Shown: one piece after another, positions 41,568 through 53,010 of the stretch | How the letters are laid out: each line of letters starts with the position of its first letter | Numbering within the stretch: position 1 is the first letter of the stretch | From: Rhabditoides inermis | Lineage: Eukaryota > Nematoda > Chromadorea > Rhabditida > Rhabditidae | Direction of reading: 5' to 3' | NCBI GenBank assembly: GCA_963966185.1 | Contig: CAWZYM010000272.1 | Span: forward strand, 1,452,501 to 1,516,500 | DNA: 64,000 bases | The notes under the pieces: generated by a model | Database searches by the model: none | Told to the model about the DNA's origin: nothing | The model's input: the letters and a program-made list of their open reading frames with translations, nothing else | Translations under genes and position numbers: made by a program

Positions 41568-42274
41568 CAAACTCTCTTGTTTAAACAACGTACGTGTGAT
41601 ATTACTTTCATTTAGAATGAGTGAATTTGCAAGTAACAAGTGTATTGAAGTATTGACTGATTATTGAACGCGTTGGGGTTGGGGCTCTATTATTATTGAT
41701 GCAATCTCTGTTAGGTTTCATCATTCAACATTCATTTTTCCAGTAGTGGCCCGGTACACGGTACACGGTCCAATGTTGTCGATGTGGACGTTGTCGCCAC
41801 TCTGACAACATGATTGTAACGTAGCTCAAAGTGGACTAATTGCTTCGCTTTTGGATTAGATTGGAAGCTTATGGTGTTCCTTACCTGATTGTAATGTCTT
41901 TCATATCGATATCACACTCTCAAACGGAGTCAAAGTCTTTTGAAAGTGTCAATGAGACCGGTCAGAGACAAATCACGTGCATTCTCGTCTATGTTGATTC
42001 AAGTTGCGCGTACTCGTGTCGTCGCCCAAAATTCCCCAATTTAGCAATCTATAGAGTATCGGAAGAAGTTTCAACTTCCGTTAGTTGTGTGATAAAACTT
42101 CTGTAAAAAAAAAACTATCTGGCACCTTGTAAAATTTCCACAAACCCAGAAACGAGGTGATTACTAGTTCAACTAAACTGGTTCACACAGCACAGCTATG
42201 TTATCAAAAGTGGCAAAATTGGCCCATCGGAAACATTGAGCCGTGTGCCTAGTCGTCCTCATCGTTACTAACAA
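40444..42274. other. Intergenic region with palindromic MITE
   Basis: Holds SET gene 3' sequence, a 288-bp palindromic element, a TC microsatellite (41,526-41,566) and AT-rich sequence with no supported gene. Confidence 0.6.
40902..41189. mobile_element. Palindromic MITE with TAA duplication (PIF/Harbinger-like)
   Basis: Starts TGCTGCGTCCATCACTAC and ends with GTAGTGATGGACGCAGCA, flanked by TAA at 40,899-40,901 and 41,190-41,192. The whole 288 bp is close to a palindrome, with inner arms CGGAAAACCGTTTTC and GAAAACGGTTTTCCG. A three-base TAA duplication is typical of PIF/Harbinger elements. No coding capacity. Confidence 0.85.
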
Positions 42275-44017
42275 CTAGGTGTGTGTTGAAGGTGAAGCAC
42301 TGTAGACTCTTGACGTAGACACATTGTACACTTTTGTGGTAGACACATTGTAGACTCTTGACGTCGACGAAGATAAGAACGAAGTTTTCGATACCGGCAG
42401 CGCAGAAACGATCAATGGTAATGACTCTATAAAATACAATGTTTCGATTCATCACTTAAAAAACACTATAGTCAATGAATTTTGATAAAACAATTTTTCT
42501 TGTTTTTTTTTCTTCGTGTTTTCCGAAAAATGCTCACCATTGAATATGCGTTTTGAACATTCCCGCAGTTCTCGAATACAGTAGATCACAATAAGTGGAT
42601 CCAGTATAGGGTAGATCGAAATAGCCATGACAACAACCTGCAAGAACTTCGTAGACATGTACTTATGACAACTGCGAGCCTTGTCCCAGTTCCATTGAAC
42701 ACGAAAGAGTGGTAGCAAAACGCTCATACACAGTGGGAAAAAGTTGAAGAAGAATGGAACAAATGCCTGTTTAAAAAAAATAAAAAAATATCATTTCTAT
42801 GGAAACCTGTATGATGAGCGCTCGGAAAAGCTGGGCTTGAATTCTTCGAAATCCTATCGGAAGCTTTCCGCTGTGAAAGGCGCGTGTGATTTGAACAGTA
42901 GCGGCAAGAATCGCAATCATTAACAGCACCTGAACTTATATTGGTGGTGTCTTTCATAAAATAGTGTTTCACCAATTGGGATACTGTCCCAAACACTCCC
43001 ATGATAGCTTTGTCGTAGAAAACGCTACCAGTGGTCGAATTCTGTGGAGCATGTTATTTGCTACTATATTTAACTATGTGCACTCACTATTCTGTATTGA
43101 AACCCTAACACACTACCTTCCGTGGCGTTTATACCGTATTGCTCATCAATATAAGGTGCATTCGCTGATTCTTATTTTATGCTGTTTGTTTCTGTCAGCA
43201 TTCTTGCTCTCTGTTATTGTTAAAAACAGTGCGCACGCGGCTAGTGAACCGTCAATATAAAACGGGTTCAGTAGTTGCAAATTTCGCACATAAAGCAACT
43301 GCAATGTGCAAAAGTAAAAAAGATATTCAAAAATAATATTTACGTGAATCTTTTTTCACAATTGGAGCATGTATATAACGAACCGCGAAGTGTTATTTCG
43401 TAGTGAGAACAACGCAATCGGTAATGGTCATACACTTATCACCGATGGGGTATTTTGTTTTTCTCACTAAGAAATAAATTAAAAAAAACTTTGCTGCTCG
43501 TTTAAACGTTTATTTTAACATGTAGATTGTTTGTTGTTGTAGTTGTTTTTTTTTGCCAAGTGGTAGTTCTGTACGAAATTTGAAGTGGTGTGGTAGTTTC
43601 TGTACGAAATTCAAAGTGGTGTGTTCCTTCACGTATTCTTTTTTTTGTCAAAAAAACTCGTAGATCAGTTCCTCGTTTGTTGTATTTCTACAAGCAGCTA
43701 AGCGCATGAAACTATATGAATGTCAAGATGGTGGTTGTTTATGTATGGGGAGAGTAATGTGAGTTTGAATGAGTGCGCACCGGCGTGGCGAGGACGTTGG
43801 TGACGGCGTAGAATATGTTGACGAGTGCGAAGAAGGCGAGTAGGAAACGGTACTGTGGGGTGGTGGAGTGGGTGGTGGCCTTTCGGAGAACGAGCAGCAT
43901 GAACAGATTGGACAGAATCGACAGCGCCGACGTGACGAACGCCACTAGAACGTGCACGCGCGGCGACCACATCTGGTAGACACTGAATACTGTAGACTGT
44001 AGGTGCCCGTGTACCAC
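42275..44017 (-). CDS. Str-family chemoreceptor, TM3-TM4 exons not found
   Basis: Exons found: 43789 to about 44017 (TM1-TM2, NLFMLLVLRK and ALVNIFYAVTNVLATP), 42973-43041, 42807-42929 (TM5 and the loop before TM6), 42538-42766 (TM6, TM7 with YPILDPLIVIYCIREL) and 42275-42426 (tail). Phases of the last four agree. The initiator is either the ATG at 44,017 or an internal one near 43,980. The roughly 100 residues with the TM3 YRY motif and TM4 are missing; 43,042-43,788 on this strand gives no convincing exon. The tail is Ser/Thr-rich and carries tandem VYNVST-type repeats. This is either a decayed receptor or a gene with very diverged middle exons. Confidence 0.65.
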
Positions 44018-44829
44018 TGGGGCATTGGTATTAAAATGAACATATCACACAAAAGGTGAGTGCAATAATAACTTTGTTTGTGATAAGGATGTTAAGGATG
44101 ATCAAGGCTTTTAACGATTCCCCAGGCGCAAAACTTCGCGGAAACTCGTGGCTTACCACTTGACAAACGATTAACAAAATTTGTTTCAGTGATAGTTTGA
44201 GGTAATACAGTAATTGTGATTATTGATTTAAAGAAGACCTACGCGTGAAATAACAGTATATAATAGACACGCAATTAAGTTTTATTCTTGCCATACTTGC
44301 CACAAGAGACGTTAGACAAAGATCAGAACTAAATTTTTGAATAAATCAATTCTGCAATTTTTTTTCAATTTTTGTCATTTTTCACGTGGGTAACCAAGAA
44401 CGAAAAGTGTTTGCTTAGCAAAAAGAGTCGCGGCTCATTGAATAGAGCGTTCGTCTCTCAATCTCACGGTCGCTGATCCCATCCTCTTCAGAGTCAACCA
44501 TTCTTGTTGATGTCACCAAGCCCCTGTGATGTGGCAATGTACTGTCATGTTAGCCAGAAGGAGTCACATCATCATCTACGAACTCAAGAGCGAAAATTCT
44601 CTGCTGACGTCGTCGTAGTCCAAGAACCCCGTCTTGTTTTCGACTAGGAGAACCTTGCATTTAACCGGCTGAGCAAATAAAAAAGCGTCACCACCACCAC
44701 GTTGTCATGTGAGAGCATTAGCGACATAAAGAAATGAACGCCGAGAGAAGTATGTCATGCATTTTATTTCGTATACTGTATGATTACTTGTCCACGATAA
44801 GGTTTTTACCGAAAAGGTTTGACATTTTG

Positions 44830-45036
44830 CCAGGATTGGAAGTCCGCTCCAATTATAGTCGGATTGGATCCTATATGCCATCCGTGACATTTCACATGTT
44901 GTGCAGTTTTGTGCAACACAACATGTATGTAATCAAATATCCAAAACGCTTCCATTAGTAGGAATCGAACCCGTGAACAGGTCGCGGCGATTGTGCGCTG
45001 GCGGCGCACACTACCACTGCGCCATATAGGCAGTGG
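44830..45036 (-). mobile_element. tRNA-derived SINE, inverted pair member 1
   Basis: Minus strand: A-box TGGCGCAGTGG, B-box GGTTCGATTCC, then a body with TTGTGTTGCACAAAACTGCA and TGGCATATAGGATCC. The paired copy lies at 45,148-45,350 in the opposite orientation. Confidence 0.8.
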
Positions 45037-45147
45037 TTAAGAGATCGAAGAGAGAGCCCATCTAGCTCCACTGGCCTCTTCAGTGTACGATGATGAGATA
45101 TAACAAGCATGCATATCTTCGATATGCAATGACCTCTCAGAACGAGT

Positions 45148-45350
45148 CTCAATGGCGCAGTGGTAGAGCGCGCCGCCAGCGCGCAATAGGTGAGTGTTGC
45201 CCACGTGTTCGATTCCTTCTCAACGGAGCGTTTTTAATATTTGAAGACCTTTATGTTGTGTTGCACAAAACTGCACAACATGTGAAATGTCACGAATGGC
45301 ATATAGGATCCAAACCGACTATAGCTGGACAGGCGCAATCGCTGTGAGCC
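45148..45350 (+). mobile_element. tRNA-derived SINE, inverted pair member 2
   Basis: Plus strand: A-box TGGCGCAGTGG and B-box GTTCGATTCC, same body as the copy at 44,830-45,036. The two heads face each other across about 110 bases, so transcripts through the region could form a ~190-bp hairpin. Confidence 0.8.
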
Positions 45351-45489
45351 GCATTCGAATGCAAGAGACGAGTTTGCATCTTTTTTTGAATAACAATAAG
45401 TTTATTACCGTGTACGTTTGGAGAGCAGTTCAACACAGCAAAATGAGCAATGACATACGGTATGAAAAAAGCAAAGTGTAAAAAATGAT

Positions 45490-46850
45490 ACAGAAAGCAT
45501 CGAATGTTGACTACAGTCTACGAATCTTCGAAACTGGCAACCAATGAGGATTGCGTTCTAGGAAGGATTTTACAGTTTTATGTATTGCAGACATCCCTAT
45601 GGAAGGGGAAGTGAGTTCCAAAGCCTATAACACACAATCGGACACTTCTCGGGCATCTGGTTACTAGGAGCTATATCGCCGCATACAGGAGTTATCAAAG
45701 GTCCTCTACAAGATGTACATAGTCGTTTTTGTCAAATATGCAAACTTGGCCCATTAATGGACCATCACCTCAAACAAGTCAATTTTTGTCACAACTCTTA
45801 AATATGAGGGCTTGTTCGATTTGTCGTCTGATTCTAAGAACTTTTTTCATATAAAATCTTTTTCGAGAAAATCAGTTTTGAAAAATTGATGACTAAAAGT
45901 TGCCTGTCATTGCGTAACGTCGTACTCAAAAAATATAAATCCATACCTTTACATATAAGGCCACTAATTGCTTGTTTGTCTTGTTCGATAGTGATTGTTA
46001 AGAAGGCAAATCGCATCTCATATCTAATCACGGCCGCGTGTTCATTTCCCTCGCTATCCACTTATTGCACTTTGTTTAAATCTTATTGTCTTCCTATTCT
46101 AGAGTATGCCTCGGTCGTGTGGTCCCCTTCACAGAAGGGTGACTTCGCACAGATCGAGGAGGTGCTACACAGGTTCAGTAGGTTCTCTCTCCTCAAGCTA
46201 GGTTACCCCGAATTTGATATGGCATACGAAGAGAAAGAGAGACTCGCGATCCTCGGAATGCAGTCTCTCGGGTATCGCCGCATCGAACTCGATCTTATAT
46301 TCTGTTATAGGATACTGGCAGGCATGGAATCTGATGAGTTGAGTGGTATTCTCCAGCTGCTTCCACCATCTCGCCAGAGCGGGAGGCGACCGAATCGGCG
46401 TCAGCTGAGGAAGTTGACCGTCTCCAACTCGCGAGTATATGGTAGTTTTGTGGTAAGAGTGGTGCGGGTTGGGAATGAGCTCCCCGATACGGTAGTAGGG
46501 TGCTCATCACTTTCCGCTTTCAAAACAGCCTTGGGTTTGTTAGACTTGAATAGTATTAACCATATGTCATAACCAACACATGTTTCTGTCCTGTCAACAT
46601 TCACCGCCCTTGTCCGCTTTGTCCTGTCCTGTCATGTCTCTGTCCTATGGAACCGATGAAGGCTATTCTCTCTATGCGGCGCGGTATTTCACTCGTTTTC
46701 TTTCGGTGTCTCTATTGTTTGTTGCTGTTGTTGTTGTTTTTTGCTTTCCCGGTGTATCTATATCTACTGTGCCACCATATTGCTCAACTATTTCATTTTC
46801 TATTGTTTGAATTTCGCTCACATTGTTTCGTTCCGAGATAAATGTCTATC
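45490..46850 (+). mobile_element. CR1/L2-type LINE fragment, second family
   Basis: The open frame 45,886-46,572 encodes a reverse transcriptase C-terminal region: PILEYASVVWSPSQKGDFAQ, then an IEEVLHRFSRFS segment and a LGMQSLGYRRIELDL motif. It differs clearly from the LINE at 24.4 kb. Sequence to about 46,850 (TGTCCTGTCCTGTCATGTC and after) is likely its 3' UTR. 5'-truncated. Confidence 0.82.
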
Positions 46851-47108
46851 ACTCATAGTAGCCGGTGCTACAACGGCTGCATGCCAATGAGACATTGCTG
46901 ACAAGTGGCGTAGGAAAATGCACGAAAATGAAGTGTGACGATTGAGACATAGAGAAACAGTTTGCAGCATGTTCAATTTTTTTCATTTTCATTTGGCTTT
47001 GGTTGTTGCTAGGTTATGATTCCGTGTGTCCGTGTGTGTGTTGAGTGTTTTGACCGGCGTCTTGTTTCTTCTCCAAACTGAAATCACTTCCACATTTTCA
47101 CAGTTACG
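46851..47108. other. Spacer before the Srh receptor 3' end
   Basis: AT-rich sequence with no supported feature. Confidence 0.5.
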
Positions 47109-48418
47109 TTACTTCGAAATCCCACTTTTATAGACAATCAATTGATGCAGCCATTTTTGATAGCACCTGTTGAAGACAAATAGACACAAGGTGGCAATCG
47201 GTCCATGCATAGAGATTAGAGGAAACACACTTGCGGAAACAACTGCGAACACATATAATTATTTCTTTGTTGACGTCATCACTCACAATGAGCGCACCCA
47301 ATCTCATTGTAAACAACAAATACTAGAGCAATTAGCGGAACCGATATCATTATAGTTGGAATTAACACCTGAAAAAAACTATTGTTTTTGTTTGATCGAA
47401 TGTTTACAAGGCAACTCACCTGAACCACGAGAAAAATAAAGAACTTGAGTTGCAAAGTTCGAGTCTTTTCAGAAATGCTTGTTTTTCTTTTCAAATGCAA
47501 TATTGCTATAGTGCATTGCATAGTAAGCATCGCAAACTGTGTCAGAGTATTTGAAAGGTAATGTATTAGTGTTATTGTGTCACTCACCACCAAGATCAAT
47601 TCGACAGAACCATAGAAGCCAAGCATCATCACGCGCCTATTATGTTCTGAAAACGTGATAAAAATGCAGGAGTGTGTTGTAAGATTGGAATGAGCATAGG
47701 ATAATACTGAAATTATATGTGTTATTAGCATAGGCTTTGCACGTTGCACCTTCTGTGTGTATATGAACTCGTCTGTTTGATTTTCATAAACTGCAATCGC
47801 CAACGCTGTTGAGGGAACGAGTATAATTACAAGTATCTGAAAAGACAGTTCTATTCTAGATAATATCTAGACATTTCATAACAAACTTACGGCCATAGTG
47901 AACTTCTTGAACTGTTTTTGTGTCATGCACAACTTCGAATTTCTGTTGAAAAGCGTTTGAGCTTTCCAGCTTAGTAAAACAAACACCGACCATCCAGATA
48001 CACTCAACAACATAACCACTATAACCTGAAAAATATTGTAAACTGCTCCGTGTTTGATTTGCAAACCAACCATGCACGTATGAGCCCCAATCAAGTGCGC
48101 CAAGTAGCAATGCATGAAAAAGCTCATAAGCGGAAGATATAACACGAAGCGGCTCTCACAAATGAGCGCCTCGGAAACCAGCGAAACCGCGTGCAGTAGA
48201 ATCAGATAGCGCGTGTACTCTTTCATAGAGGCGAGTGAGTGAAATACCATGGTGTAGATTGCGAAAACATTCAGGGCCGGGCCGACAATCGTAATAGCGA
48301 ACAGACAGTCGAGTCCGAACTGTGCTAGTCTTACTCACTCAAAAATATTTATTAAACTCACTCTTTGAATTTCGATGCCAAATAAATCGTCGGTGGTAGT
48401 GAAATTGGGAACTTTCAT
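47109..48418 (-). CDS. Srh-family seven-transmembrane chemoreceptor
   Basis: Six exons give 357 aa in phase: 48362-48418, 48071-48319, 47891-48025, 47420-47836, 47287-47368 and 47109-47242. Srh features are MKEYTRYLILLHAVSLVSEA at TM2, a loop KTRTLQLKFFIFLVVQVLIP before TM6 and SVFPLISMHGPIATLCLFVF at TM7, where HG-P-ST is the family mark. Exon 4 is drawn as one open exon; an optional 43-base intron starting at 47,749 would give a different second extracellular loop but then needs a frame change, so I prefer the unspliced reading. Introns are very short (40-55 bases). The start ATG opens a short N-glycosylatable stretch (NFTTTDD). Likely expressed in chemosensory neurons by family analogy. 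Confidence 0.82.
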
Positions 48419-49240
48419 AGCATGTAACGGTTGTGGAAAATTTAGTGACTTGTAAAACAATTCAACTTGGCGTTAAAGCTACATTAGCGCATTAGCCATT
48501 ATTGTCCAGCAGATGAAATTCAGCAGATGAAATGAAATGAAACAGCAGATGAAAGCAGATGAAAGCAGATGAAACTTTCAAACGTAACTCAAAACGTATA
48601 AGCGCTCAGAAAAAAAGTGAACGTGGTTTTCAGCGAGGGCTAGGGTACGTACGGTACAAGTTTCATCCGGATCAGCGAGTGTGAACCTAAACACTAGCCA
48701 CTCGTTCTTGCTGTCTGCACTCTGCCCTAACTGTCGGATCGATATCGCTAATCCCGAGTGAGTCTTTTAGAATCAACAAACAAAAACACAACCACAAACA
48801 ACAAACACAAAGATATAGTTACGACTAATTTGAACTCAAATAGTCTACTTCAAATGAGAAGAACGTTCAACTCTTCACTGTTGTGCAAGTATGTGAATGG
48901 AAACACGCGTTGCTCGCCAGTAACTCGATCGAAACACGTGCTAAGGTTTCTCCTGCGTGGCATCCCGCCTCGCACGTTCGAGCGGCGCAATGACGTCGCA
49001 TCGCGCGCTCGCCCGTCCAGTAGCCGTGTCTCTCGTCTCCCCCAGCGGTCGCCTCCCGAGCCGGCTCTGCCATGGTGCCACCTCGCCCCGACCTTCCCGA
49101 TTTGACACTGTTGTTCCGTCTTTTTCATCGAGCCTATTCCCACGACTTGACGACTTCGTTTCGCTTCACTCCTTCTCCCTTGCCCATCCTTGCTCTTTTC
49201 GCTCACTCACTCGCTCACTCCATTTTTTCACCGTTTTCAG
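48419..49240. other. Region between Srh receptor and first certain phosphatase exon
   Basis: Shared upstream region of two divergent genes. GC-rich sequence at 48,950-49,080 may contain the true phosphatase start; an ATG at about 48,989 followed by a phase-0 GTAGCC donor is one candidate, with weak support. Confidence 0.4.
48509..48575. repeat. GCAGATGAAA tandem repeat
   Basis: Five or six imperfect copies of GCAGATGAAA(T/G) with an inserted TGAAATGAAACA segment, upstream of the Srh receptor. Confidence 0.85.
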
Positions 49241-50440
49241 GGAGACGACGTGGGCGCGTCGTTCAAGTCGCGAAAGAAGCAGAAAAAGAAGAAGAAGGTG
49301 CTAGACGATCAGAGTCTCCATAACTTAAAGGTCATCAGGCGCATCAGGCGGAATCGTCCGTGCCCTCGTCCCCACACGATCGAGGCTCGGCCGACTGCTC
49401 ACAGTCCGTCAAGAGGAAGGTACCGTAAGCTACCATAAGCGTGGTACCTTTACCGTCTACTGTAGAATACCGTAACCCTAGAAGAAGCACCGCGGTTCGA
49501 CGGGCAGGGATCGTGGCGCCGGCGGCGGCGGAGGAGGAGGAGGAGGAGGGGGCGGGGCGGAAGAGGGCGTGGCGGACAAGCAGCGGCAGGACCCCAACGC
49601 CAACCCATCCGAGAGAGTCAAGGCCGCGTTCGAAAAGTTTATGCTGGTGCGTCAGAGGGGGGATTGAGGAAGATTTGCGAGCAAGTATTTGATGTTGTTG
49701 TAATTAGTGAATGGCGTATTATTGGGACACAAGTTGCGATTGTGAGCGCCAGACGGATTTCCACTCAGTTCAAGAGTAATGTCTTGTTAGAGAAAAAAAT
49801 AGATAGAAAGTAGCAGTGATGTTGGTGTGAGTTGGTCTGTCGATGAGCTCATCTCACCAGGACACGTTCACGGACGGTCCGGAGAAGCTGTTGAAGGAGT
49901 ACGACGAGGAGGTGAAGCCGTACTTCCCGCCCGACCTCCGCCGCACCGCATTCGACGCCAACCCCGACAAGAACCGATACAAGGGTACGGCGAGACTACG
50001 AAGTGTGGATAATAAGTTTTTTTTGCATGGATGTTCAATAGAGTATGTAAGAGTTGCGTATAGACACTGGCGAATGATAATACGATTGCAAATGTTTGGT
50101 GCACAAGTATGGGTAGGTGCAGTTTTAGACGTAGTGTGCGGGGATCAGACGCGAGTGGTGCTGGCGGATGGGCACAGGGGCGACTACATACACGCCAACT
50201 ATGTGCGCGGAGATCCCCTACACAACACGTTCATTTGCACACAGGCACCCATCGAGCGGACCCTCGTCGACTTTGTGCGCATGATTGTGCAGGAGAAGGT
50301 GCGTACCGTATACCGTACTGTGGATACCGTATACCTAGGTGCGGACGATTCTGATGCTGTGCGAGCTGTCGGAGGGCGGGAAGAAAAAGTGCGAGCGGTA
50401 CTGGCCGGAGCGGAACGGTGAGAAGATGGTGTTCGGAGGT

Positions 50441-50442
50441 GG

Positions 50443-50506
<64 letters not shown>

Positions 50507-50515
50507 CTCACGTCC
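50441..50515. repeat. (TC)n microsatellite in a phosphatase intron
   Basis: TC dinucleotide tract; a mirror (AG)n tract lies in the intron before the P-loop exon at 50,818-50,906. Confidence 0.95.
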
Positions 50516-50818
50516 CTTCTTGTAGACGTCACCGTGACGAAGCTGGACGGCATCTCGAACGACGGCAACGTCACCATGACACTGCTCGAATTCCAGCCGG
50601 CTGACCGACACCGCGTCATGGTGCGCCACTACCAGTGGAAGACGTGGTACGAAGGGGCGACGGTAGTTTGAATTACGGTACGTACCGTATACTCCTAGGC
50701 CAGACAAGAGCGTACCGCGCTCGATGCAGGCTGTGACGCGAGTGATCATGCCGTTTCTGCGAGTCGCGCGGATGAGTCGATCCGCCACCATTGTACACTG
50801 TTCGGCGGGTGAGGGAGG

Positions 50819-50907
<89 letters not shown>

Positions 50908-51282
50908 CTCTCATCCAGGCATCGGCCGCACGGGTACTGTGGTGGGCATCGAGATGTGCATCCAGCGCCTCTTCTCCGATCGCGACTTTAAAGAAGAACT
51001 CCGGGGAAAAATAGAGTGCGGGGGGATCAGGGCAAATCATAGGCTGTGATTACGAATCGGATAGTAAAAATTTCGAGAGAAAACAAAAATTTACATATTG
51101 AATTATTCAGTCCGATTCCTTTTTGGCAATGATATTCAAACGGGGGCGGGGCCTTATAGCCACGCCCACTTTTGAATTGTGCAATCAGCCGATCAGCTGT
51201 TCGTGTGTTTTTTCTTGATTTTGATTTTGTTCATTTGTTATTGTTTTTGTTAGTTATTTTGTGCATTATTATGTTATTGCAG

Positions 51283-52026
51283 ATGAGTGGGTACTTGTTT
51301 GAACCAACCATTGGCGATGTTGCTCATATCAAACGCGATTCTGCGCTCACAAAACTTTTCGAAATTGACAAGCTCGACGATTGCGCATGCAAAAAGTGTG
51401 TGCGTAATCGAAATGACAATGAGCGTTCTTTAAATGATTTCTGCTGTCATTCTTTCTGGTCTTCTGATTTGACTCGTGCTGGCATAGCGATTCGCGACAC
51501 CATTCTGCAATGGGGTGGTGATGATGTGCGGTCGCAGTGCATCACGCTCTGCAACGAGTTTTCGTCTATGCTCGATCCTAAGGTGAATCGCGTACATATC
51601 GAATGTTATTGTATAGTTTGTGATATATTTACAATATCGCGTTATAGCTGCTGAAGATTGCGAATATGCAGTACGCGGCCGGGAGGCTCGACGCGCTGGG
51701 CGGCAAGGGCGCTACTGTGGGAGAGGCCCGCGCGCTGCTCGTCTGGCCTGAGAACGAGGAGGAGCAGCACAAGTGAGTTTCTCTGCGTCTATTAGTGTTG
51801 ATTTATTTTCTCTACATCTTCTACTAGGCGATTGCGCTTCTCCTCTTATCGCGTGTCCGCTGTGACGTGGTATTGCGCAGGGGGAATCAGTGAGAGGCTC
51901 CCGCTTCCTAATTGTGTAGTTGCTGAGATTCATACTCGTTTCCCTAGTCTTAGTGGTGTGTACACTGGGTATTGTGATGTGGGAGGTTCACTCCAGCACA
52001 TTGAGACTGATGAGGACGGATTCTAA
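51283..52026 (+). CDS. Transposon-borne protein resembling the P2X7 receptor intracellular domain
   Basis: Three in-phase exons give 207 aa: 51283-51582, 51648-51772 and 51828-52026. No membrane segment or P2X channel region is present. The C-terminal part matches the cytoplasmic P2X7 domain pattern: a Cys cluster CACKKC followed by NERSLNDFCC, then LRFSSYRVSAVTWYC, and the block LPNCVVAEIHTRFPSLSG with VYTGY. In vertebrate P2X7 this domain binds zinc and guanine nucleotide; its role here is unknown. The start ATG directly follows a TTGCAG acceptor, so a non-coding 5' exon or trans-splicing is possible. AATAAA at 52,133-52,138. It lies wholly inside the transposon, convergent with the transposase, so it is probably a second element protein and not a host gene. 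Confidence 0.8.
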
Positions 52027-52213
52027 TCATTTATTTCATCATTAGTTTGCAATAATACCATATTTTTTGTTGTAAATCAATGTTACAAGTTGATACCATC
52101 TTTGTTGTCGAATGAGTTAATTTCCTAATTTGAATAAACTATGTGGATATTATAGAACAATAAGTGAGAATATGTATGCATGAGTGGTATGTGCTTGACT
52201 AGGAAATAGGTTC

Positions 52214-52976
52214 CTAGTACTCATCCGAGTAATCGTCTTCGCTGTCATAGAACTCATTGTCCGCGCCCGCTGCCCGCATGAACTTGTCCAGCTTGTCGGC
52301 CCCATTGTCCGTGTCGTACTCACTCGAGTCCGAGTACACCTCCTCCATTTTCTTGGCCAGCATGTCTCCCTCCGGCGGCTCGGGCATGTCCCGGCGCCTC
52401 TGCCGGATCTCCTCCATCAGCTCCTTCTTCCACGAGTGCACGATAGGCTTCCGATACTCGCGCATGACGTACTCCTTGCGAGTCTGAACATATTACGTGT
52501 ATAACTGTGATGCATGCTCATTCACCTTATTCCAGTAACGTCTTTTGCCGATGACGGGCCGATCGGCGCACCTCGTTGCGTTGAAGTGCAACTCTGCGAG
52601 GTTGCCGCGCACCTCGAACGCCTCCGCGCCACTGGACAAGGTGAGTTGGATTGAATGATTGCATTACATTCACTTACTAGTAGTACTCTTTCCTGCAGTA
52701 GATGCGGGAGGCTATCGAGTTATACGACTCGGTGGAAGAGGTGGAGAAGTGGGGAGAGATCGACTTGAGGTCCTGTAATTGATAATCAATCGATAATCAA
52801 TCGATATCGTACCTCCAACAGCTTTGGTGCGAGGACCAACTTCTTCAGGAACTGGTAGACCTTGGAGTCGGTGGTGAGGTGCGGCGCCGCGTCGGGAGCG
52901 CGCTGGTGAGGGTGCGAGTGGCGGCACTGCAGTACGCGCTGCATGCCCGGAGTCTAGTGAGTATTTATTACTTTTC

Positions 52977-53010
<34 letters not shown>

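Noticed and set aside
44940..45240. Functional tRNA genes
   Set aside because: A and B boxes are good, but acceptor stems do not pair and both copies share a non-tRNA 3' body, so they are SINEs.
47705..47749. 43-base intron in the Srh receptor exon 4
   Set aside because: Splicing it out would need a second frame change 60 bases later; the unspliced reading keeps one open frame.
48850..49206. Open frames on both strands in the GC-rich region upstream of the phosphatase
   Set aside because: They overlap each other, lack domains, and look like GC-rich promoter or 5' UTR sequence.
51047..51049. TGA as the natural end of the tyrosine phosphatase
   Set aside because: The stop lies inside the transposon end; the rest of the catalytic domain is found after the right-hand TTAA.
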